Position numbers and translations under genes: made by a program. This document shows positions 59,301 to 64,000 of a stretch of 64,000 nucleotides of DNA, piece after piece; positions within the stretch are counted from its first letter, which is position 1; each line of letters begins with the position of its first letter. The notes below the pieces were generated by a model. The model worked only from the letters and a program-made list of their open reading frames with translations, did not search any database and was not told the origin of the DNA. The DNA comes from Planctomycetota bacterium (GTDB taxonomy: Bacteria; Planctomycetota; Phycisphaerae; Phycisphaerales; UBA1924): NCBI GenBank assembly GCA_024280755.1, contig JAJRPN010000009.1, positions 1 through 64,000 of the forward strand, written 5' to 3'.

Positions 59301-59600
59301 CTATCGGTCGTTCGATGGACCGGCTGAAGGTGTATCTACCTGATGATGGATAACTATTTCTGATGCGATGAGTTCTGCATCTGCCCAGGTCAGCTCGATG
59401 TTCGGATCGTCGGCGATTTCTGCCAATCGTTCGAGGAGATCGCCGGTTTGTTGGGGTGCGCAGGCAAACCGCCAGAAGTGGGGTGGCCTTTGTAGGGTGA
59501 CACAAACCATATCGCCAGCACTGTTATCTGGACCTGGACGATCAGCCTCAGCTTTTTTGCTGGTCGAGTAGTTTGGATGTTTTCTGTGTTGGTCGGTCAC
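59301..59600 (-). CDS. Small conserved-looking hypothetical protein
   Basis: 99 residues. A polar Lys/Pro/Asp N-terminus, then MVCVTLQRPPHFWRFACAPQQTGDLLERLAEIADDPNIELTWADAELIASEIVIHHQ, a likely small alpha/beta domain. No signal peptide or known motif. Lies between the lipoprotein gene and the recombinase in the same direction with short gaps (38 and 70 bases). Confidence 0.55.
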   Translation of the reverse strand: MTDQHRKHPNYSTSKKAEADRPGPDNSAGDMVCVTLQRPPHFWRFACAPQQTGDLLERLAEIADDPNIELTWADAELIASEIVIHHQVDTPSAGPSNDR

Positions 59601-59638
59601 TGATGCACTCCGTTAGAGACGGGGCATCAGCTGCCCAG

Positions 59639-60436
59639 TCAGGGATTTGGGCGCCTTGTGTTGCGCATCGAGCGCGACAGGCGGAGCCATTCCTCGTCAA
59701 TCAAACGACCCACCGCGTGGTGGGCAGCAAACTGCGTGTACAAATCCATGCTTGCGGTATACACCCGCCAGGCGAGTGCCGAGTTCTGATTGCTGCGTCC
59801 ATCTGCATATGACTTGACAGCCATCAAGACTGAGTGGTCTCGGGCATCGAGGTGTTCGGAGACAACCGAGACAGGTTCACCCGCGAAGGAGAGTCCGTCA
59901 TAGGTGCCAAAGTCGGAAAACGACATCGTGAGTGCGCGAGTATCAAGGCGAGACTTGGCCGCGTTGGCCATCGAGCCCGGTCGGGCATAGAGGGCAAGGG
60001 CGAGCCCGATGATTGGCGGGTCGTATGGGTCATAGGCGGTGATCGATCCGGCGAGGACGGCGTCTGCACCCAGATATTCTGCGATTTTGTGAGCATCTGC
60101 GGAGGATTGGATTCCGTTTTTGAGTCCCAAAGCTCGCATTGCTTCGAGTGAGCGGTTGAGCGATAGGCAGCGGACGCCTCGGATGCCTTGGGCAGCTGCG
60201 ACGAGTGAGTCTCCAATATCCATCGAGTCGGCTACTGATGTTCCTGATTCGTTGATCGGTGGGATCACCGCCCAAAGCACATCGCCCAAAGCGGTGTCAT
60301 AGGGAGAAACGATGACTCCTGGAGGAAACATCTCGTCGCGCTTCTGGTTCATAGCGCATCCGGGCATGTTGATCGATGTGATCAACACAAGGGTTGCGAG
60401 AAGAACCGAAGCAAGCATGGTCTGTGCACTTGTCAT
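59639..60436 (-). CDS. Lipoprotein with CsgG/GNA1162-like fold
   Basis: 265 residues from ATG 60436. Signal peptide II with lipobox MPGC (Cys near residue 27; following residue Ala). The mature part reads LWAVIPPINESGTSVADSMDIGDSLVAAAQGIRGVRCLSLNRSLEAMRALGLKNGIQSSADAHKIAEYLGADAVLAGSITAYDPYDPP, which has the shape of the GNA1162/CsgG-type lipoproteins (AVLPFxN..., ...ALGAD.VVVG.I..YDP). Members often sit at the inner leaflet of the outer membrane. Encoded downstream of the TolB-like gene on the same strand, so perhaps one envelope unit. Confidence 0.65.
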   Translation of the reverse strand: MTSAQTMLASVLLATLVLITSINMPGCAMNQKRDEMFPPGVIVSPYDTALGDVLWAVIPPINESGTSVADSMDIGDSLVAAAQGIRGVRCLSLNRSLEAMRALGLKNGIQSSADAHKIAEYLGADAVLAGSITAYDPYDPPIIGLALALYARPGSMANAAKSRLDTRALTMSFSDFGTYDGLSFAGEPVSVVSEHLDARDHSVLMAVKSYADGRSNQNSALAWRVYTASMDLYTQFAAHHAVGRLIDEEWLRLSRSMRNTRRPNP

Positions 60437-60553
60437 GGCGTCCTGCCGAATACAAAGACGAGCATCCATTCTCGCCTGAAGGTTCGATCCCGAACGAGTG
60501 TTCGGGGTGAAACTCGCCCAATGTTTTTCAACATTGGGCAAGTGGTGGGTGGG

Positions 60554-62179
60554 TTAGTTTCCGGTTTCGTTCTCGGTTGGGAAGGTTGCAAACGAGTCGG
60601 CCAAGTTTGGCATCATCACGCTTGCAGCCCGGATCGCTGGCGAGAGTTCCATCGACCAAAGATGGTCTTGGCCATCCATGTTGGAGACGAAGTAAATATC
60701 GTTGTTGCGTCCCCAGACTGGCATCAGGTCGATGGTATCGCCATTGGTAAGTTTGATCTTGCCGGTGCCTCGGGTCGAGACCATCCAGATGGTGGATGAA
60801 TCTGGGCGAGCGGTTGTTCCCTCGGACCATGATTCGGAGTTTGGAACTGCTGCGAAGGTGACGAACTTGCCATCGGGTGACCATGATGGGTTGATGAGTG
60901 CCTGGTTTGGAGCTGTCGCGATTTCTGTCTCTCGGCTTGCTGTCCCAGGATTTGGATTATAATCGAGTGTCCAGATCGAGAAAGCACGGTCGCCGCGTTC
61001 GCGTGAGCGTTGGAAGAGGATCTGATCTGCACCAGCGAGCCCGGTGCCTGCTACCGGGCACCACTCCGGGAAGAGTCCGAACCCGATGAACTGTGACCCG
61101 GTATCTGCGAGGACATCCTTGATCCAGATTTCCCAGCGTCCTGATTGTTGGCCAAGGCGACAGAATGCGATCTGCGTGCCATCGGGCGACCAGGTTGGGT
61201 GGAGATCATTGGCTGATTCATTGGTGAGTTGAACAACCTTGCCGCCTTCGAAAGGCATGATGTAAAGATCCCATGTGCCGCTGCGGTCTGATGCGAAGGT
61301 GATGAAGTTGCCGTCAGGTGAAATGGAAGGCATGACATCTTGTGCCGGGTCATCGGTCAGGCGGGTGACAACTGAACCATTGACTGACTTGATGTAGAGA
61401 TCTGCGGTCGGACGGTGCTGTGTCGAGGCAAAGATAAGATGGCGGCCGTCGGGTGTGACGATGGGATCGAAATCTGAACCTGCGTATGAGCTGGTGACCT
61501 GTCGCACATTGACGGTTGCGCGGGTCGCGTCGCCGTTGGTTTCGGAGGGAAGTTCTACACCCATCGCGTTGGCGTAGACGAACGCGGAGATATCGCCCGA
61601 GCGAAGAGCAGCGGGGGATGCTTTGTCATCGGTGAAGTATGGAGCACGCTTGACAGGGTTTGGTGCGTCTGCGTTTCCGAGTTGCATTTCAAAGTCTGGA
61701 TCTGTGTTGGTGGTCGTTGCTGAGCCGCCCGAGTTGTTGGCGGTAAACCCATTGTTAAAACCTGTGCTTTGGTTGTCTGGGGTGAAACCGTCGTTTGAAG
61801 CAAAGGTATTGGTCGGTGCTGGTGCAGCGGTTGACGCTGGGAAAGTGTTGGTTTCGTAGGGAGTCTGGTATGCTGGCGGGGTGAAGGAACTGGCGATTGG
61901 CTGCGAGTTCAGCGATGCGCTCGAGTTGCTCTGGAGGGTGGTCGAGTGGGAAGGGGTGAGTTGGGTGAATGATGTAGGCTCGGTATTGGCGACGAAGTAG
62001 GTGTTGGTCCGTGCTTGGGCAAGCTCGTTGCGTGCCTGATCTTTTTGGAGCTGGGATTGCTTGTTTTTGTTCCAGAATCCGGCCCGCTTTGCGCCGCATG
62101 CCGGGAGAACTGCGATTGTTCCTGCGAGTGCGAGGATGGTGAGCGGACGCATTGTGTGTTGGAAAGGTGTGCGGTTCAT
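60554..62179 (-). CDS. TolB-like WD40/PD40 beta-propeller lipoprotein
   Basis: 541 residues from ATG 62179. Signal peptide with lipobox LPAC (Cys about 28). A Ser/Thr/Asn/Gln-rich linker of about 160 residues, then PD40 propeller repeats: SDFDPIVTPDGRHLIFAS, DVMPSISPDGNFITFASDRSGTWDLYIM, DLHPTWSPDGTQIAFCR, LINPSWSPDGKFVTFAAV, DLMPVWGRNNDIYFVSNMDGQDHLWSM. The repeats match TolB C-terminal propellers, but the lipid anchor and long linker differ from soluble TolB, and no tolQRA/pal genes adjoin. It probably binds protein or peptidoglycan partners in the envelope. Confidence 0.8.
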   Translation of the reverse strand: MNRTPFQHTMRPLTILALAGTIAVLPACGAKRAGFWNKNKQSQLQKDQARNELAQARTNTYFVANTEPTSFTQLTPSHSTTLQSNSSASLNSQPIASSFTPPAYQTPYETNTFPASTAAPAPTNTFASNDGFTPDNQSTGFNNGFTANNSGGSATTTNTDPDFEMQLGNADAPNPVKRAPYFTDDKASPAALRSGDISAFVYANAMGVELPSETNGDATRATVNVRQVTSSYAGSDFDPIVTPDGRHLIFASTQHRPTADLYIKSVNGSVVTRLTDDPAQDVMPSISPDGNFITFASDRSGTWDLYIMPFEGGKVVQLTNESANDLHPTWSPDGTQIAFCRLGQQSGRWEIWIKDVLADTGSQFIGFGLFPEWCPVAGTGLAGADQILFQRSRERGDRAFSIWTLDYNPNPGTASRETEIATAPNQALINPSWSPDGKFVTFAAVPNSESWSEGTTARPDSSTIWMVSTRGTGKIKLTNGDTIDLMPVWGRNNDIYFVSNMDGQDHLWSMELSPAIRAASVMMPNLADSFATFPTENETGN

Positions 62180-62428
62180 CTTGTGAGCCTCTGCTTTGAG
62201 CGTGTGGTGGTCTCGTTTTTTTGGGCGTCGGGCTCCGCCCGTTCGTCCTGTCATTGCATATGCCGATGAATGCTCAATCTTGAGCTCGGCTCGCAACAGG
62301 TGGTGCATGCAGATCTCCGATCCACGACAAACATCACCCATGTAAAATCCTTTATCGGACGGGAAGGGTGAAAATCTTGAAGGGAGATAACCTCGCAGGG
62401 ACTTATAAATGGATATAGCACAAAAAAG
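62180..62428 (-). other. Gap upstream of the TolB-like gene
   Basis: No gene seen. Together with the adjoining terminator and the end of the next gene this is a 339-base non-coding stretch. A GGGCG/CGCCC hairpin preceded on the + strand by seven T lies near 62215-62245. It must contain the promoter of the TolB-like gene; none stands out. Confidence 0.4.
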
Positions 62429-62461
62429 TGTTGGGCGGGCCCCACCACAGGCCCGCCCAAC
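62424..62461 (-). terminator. Strong rho-independent terminator
   Basis: On the minus strand GTTGGGCGGGCC / GGCCCGCCCAAC, a perfect 12-bp stem (62430-62441 with 62450-62461), followed by AC and a run of six T. It ends the transcript of the small gene at 62519-62806. Confidence 0.9.
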
Positions 62462-62518
62462 AGGAGAGAGATACTGGTATCTCTACAGAATGGTTCGGTT
62501 TGATATTTTGAGTACCCT

Positions 62519-62806
62519 TTATACAACCCGCCGGCGGGACATCATCGCTGGGGTGTCGCCAGGGCGATCCCACCGGGCGTGTCGCCCTCGGGGTTGCTGG
62601 GCTGAGATGAGGTGATCAAGATAGGTATCAAGCGATTTTTGCTCGAACTGCTCGAGGTAATCAGCGGTTGCAGAGGTGTTGATGGAGATAATTTGATCGA
62701 CAACCTGTGTGCGTGAGAGCTTGATAGGCGGTGCCGGCAGGAGGTCTGCGTTTTTATCAGCGGATTTGGTGTTGATGGACTTTGTCCATGAAAAGAGGTC
62801 GGTCAT
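62519..62806 (-). CDS. Small hypothetical protein
   Basis: 95 residues from ATG 62806, with GGAG about 9 bases upstream; ATG 62821 would add 5 residues. MTDLFSWTKSINTKSADKNADLL is followed by a Ser/Thr/Asn helical stretch (VVDQIISINTSATADYLEQFEQKSLDTYLDHLISAQQP) and a very basic Arg-rich tail (RGRHARWDRPGD...MSRRRVV). No known domain. Own terminator immediately downstream supports a real gene. Confidence 0.6.
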   Translation of the reverse strand: MTDLFSWTKSINTKSADKNADLLPAPPIKLSRTQVVDQIISINTSATADYLEQFEQKSLDTYLDHLISAQQPRGRHARWDRPGDTPAMMSRRRVV

Positions 62807-63163
62807 CTGGTGAGTCTCCATACTCGTTTGCTCGCACACGCAATGAGTTGGCAGCCTTGCCTTCTCCCGTGTGCTTGCTCGATATCGGGAGGTTTGTGCG
62901 CACACGAGGAGCGGATAACACACTCGGACCCATGATCGCGCGAAAATTATGCGCAGCGGGCGCAGGATCGGCAGCCCCACGGTGATGATCATGAAAGGAG
63001 CATGGTTGTGAGGTGTTCGTTCGTGCATGTTGTTCCATACTCCTTACGGGTTGCTTCGCCGTACTTTCACGCTACCATCGAGCCTTACAGCACGCCAATC
63101 TCGATAGGAAATCTTGGTGTACCAATTGGTATTCCAAGGAGTAGATTTTCAGGAGCATCCATC
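62807..63163. other. Divergent intergenic region
   Basis: 357 bases between the small minus-strand gene and gcvH. It must hold both promoters. GCACACG...CGTGTGC form an inverted repeat near 62832-62869. An in-frame ATG at 63002 has a ribosome-site-like AAAGGAG only 1 base away and would add 54 unconserved residues to GcvH; not believed. No glycine-riboswitch pattern recognised. Confidence 0.4.
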
Positions 63164-63538
63164 ATGAGCACACCAACCGATCGCGTCTATTCAGAGTCTC
63201 ACGAATGGCTCAAGGTCGATGGCGAAATCATCACCATCGGGCTGACTACCTTCGCGGTCGATCAACTCACCGATGTCACCTTCGTCGAAATGCAACCCGA
63301 TGGCACCATGGTCGATCCGGGTGATTCGGTCGGCGAGGTCGAATCGGTCAAAACGACCTCTGATATTTACTCGCCCGTCGGAGGCGAGATCATCGAGGTG
63401 AATGATGCCCTCGGGGAAAACCCCGAAATGGTCAACTCCGATCCATATGGTGATGGCTGGCTTGTGAAGATCAGAATTGAAGATCAGGGCACGCTGGGCA
63501 ACTGCATGGATGCCGAAGCATATGACGCGACACTCTGA
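63164..63538 (+). CDS. gcvH: Glycine cleavage system H protein
   Basis: 124 residues from ATG 63164 (AGGAG about 8 bases upstream). Lipoyl carrier of the glycine cleavage complex; the lipoylated Lys lies in EVESVKTTSDIYSPVGGEI. Start DRVYSESHEWLKVDGEIITIGLTTFAVDQLTDVTFVEMQPDG and end NSDPYGDGWLVKIRIED are standard. gcvT and gcvP are not in the window. Confidence 0.97.
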   Translation: MSTPTDRVYSESHEWLKVDGEIITIGLTTFAVDQLTDVTFVEMQPDGTMVDPGDSVGEVESVKTTSDIYSPVGGEIIEVNDALGENPEMVNSDPYGDGWLVKIRIEDQGTLGNCMDAEAYDATL

Positions 63539-63610
63539 TGACGCATCACTCCGAGCCGAGTGTTTCTAGCACGATGCAACCCGATCGTGTGATTTCCTTA
63601 TAAGACTTCT

Positions 63611-64000
63611 ATGATCAATGCCACTGGCGTTCATAAATCATTCGCCATCGGCACACGCAAGGTCCACGCTCTGCGAGGCGTGGATTTAACCATCGACAAA
63701 CCGGGGTTCTATGCCATCATGGGGCGATCAGGATCGGGCAAGTCCACGCTCTTGCACATGCTCTCGGCGATGGATCGACCAGACAAAGGCCAGATCATCG
63801 TCTCTGGCAAAGCAATCCATTCGATGAGCGAATCCCAAGCGACGATGTTCCGGCGCAAGGACATCGGGGTGATCTTCCAAGCCTTCAACTTGATTCCAAC
63901 AATGACCGCATTGGAGAATGTCCAACTGCCGGGTTTGCTCGCGGGGGATCAATCCAAAGAACTTATGAATCGTTCGCATGAGTTGCTTGAGCTACTCGGG
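63611..64000 (+). CDS. ABC transporter ATP-binding protein (LolD/MacB type), 5' part
   Basis: 130 residues up to the window edge, frame open. MINATGVHKSFAIGTRKVHALRGVDLTID is the LolD/MacB-type opening (K.Y..G...V.ALRGVDL.I). Walker A is GRSGSGKST; Q-loop IFQAFNLIPTMTALENVQLP, where the family has FQ.FNLLP.LTA.ENV. Signature motif and Walker B lie beyond the end. The family exports lipoproteins or small molecules with an FtsX-like permease, which should follow. Confidence 0.92.
   Translation, partial: MINATGVHKSFAIGTRKVHALRGVDLTIDKPGFYAIMGRSGSGKSTLLHMLSAMDRPDKGQIIVSGKAIHSMSESQATMFRRKDIGVIFQAFNLIPTMTALENVQLPGLLAGDQSKELMNRSHELLELLG

Noticed and set aside
62807-63163. Glycine riboswitch ahead of gcvH
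   Set aside because: No paired glycine-aptamer pattern recognised; the region holds only short inverted repeats.
63002-63163. N-terminal extension of GcvH from ATG 63002
   Set aside because: The ribosome site is 1 base from the ATG, and the extra 54 residues match nothing in GcvH; ATG 63164 has a proper site.

Overview
The window looks like chromosomal DNA of a planctomycete of the Phycisphaerae type. The clues are a secreted metalloprotease carrying a planctomycete-style EF-hand/dockerin-like repeat (FFDVSAFL / FFDISLFL), membrane proteins that open with a LLCxxCGYVLEGL...CPECGKPI zinc ribbon followed by GTPWQ, Gram-negative envelope genes (lpxI, lipoproteins, a TolB-like protein) and a complete-looking flagellar export cluster. 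The taxonomic call is inference from these protein styles. No rRNA or tRNA gene was recognised.

Layout. 1-4250: the inner end of an IS3-family element has cut a histidine kinase gene; then pilT (+) and, facing it, a soluble kinase / sigma54-activator pair (-). 4296-8247: ileS (-) with a structured leader, and a DUF2617-like gene (-). 8440-12104: an AT-rich gap with DnaA-box-like sites, a HEAT-like protein coupled to a small membrane protein (+), then Fur-like and GNAT genes (-). 12223-18477: the metalloprotease, ispG, two zinc-ribbon membrane paralogues (one frameshifted), two copies of a long palindromic repeat, and a solute-binding protein (+). 18492-21753: obgE (-), a PilZ protein (+), a TlyA-like methylase and lpxI (-). 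21960-27925: five co-directional envelope-type genes: zinc ribbon, unknown, lipoprotein, RDD protein, TPR protein.

28077-57629 is one co-directional flagellar locus: flgN-like, a FlrB-like kinase and FlrC-like sigma54 activator; flgB-flgC-fliE behind a good -24/-12 promoter; a terminator; then fliF-fliG-fliH-fliI-fliJ-motE-like-fliK-flgD-TIGR02530-flgE-flbD-motA-motB-fliL-fliN-fliO-fliP-fliQ-fliR-flhB-flhA-flhF-flhG, a small membrane protein and fliA. The logic suggested is a FlrBC/RpoN-controlled hook-basal-body set, FlhF/FlhG placement and number control, and FliA for late genes. fliM is absent from its usual place between fliL and fliN. Flagellin, filament cap, distal rod and P/L-ring genes are not in the window.

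57722-64000: folK (+), a tyrosine recombinase with two upstream genes (-), a TolB-like beta-propeller lipoprotein (-), a small unknown gene (-), gcvH (+) and the start of a LolD/MacB-type ABC ATPase (+) that runs off the end.
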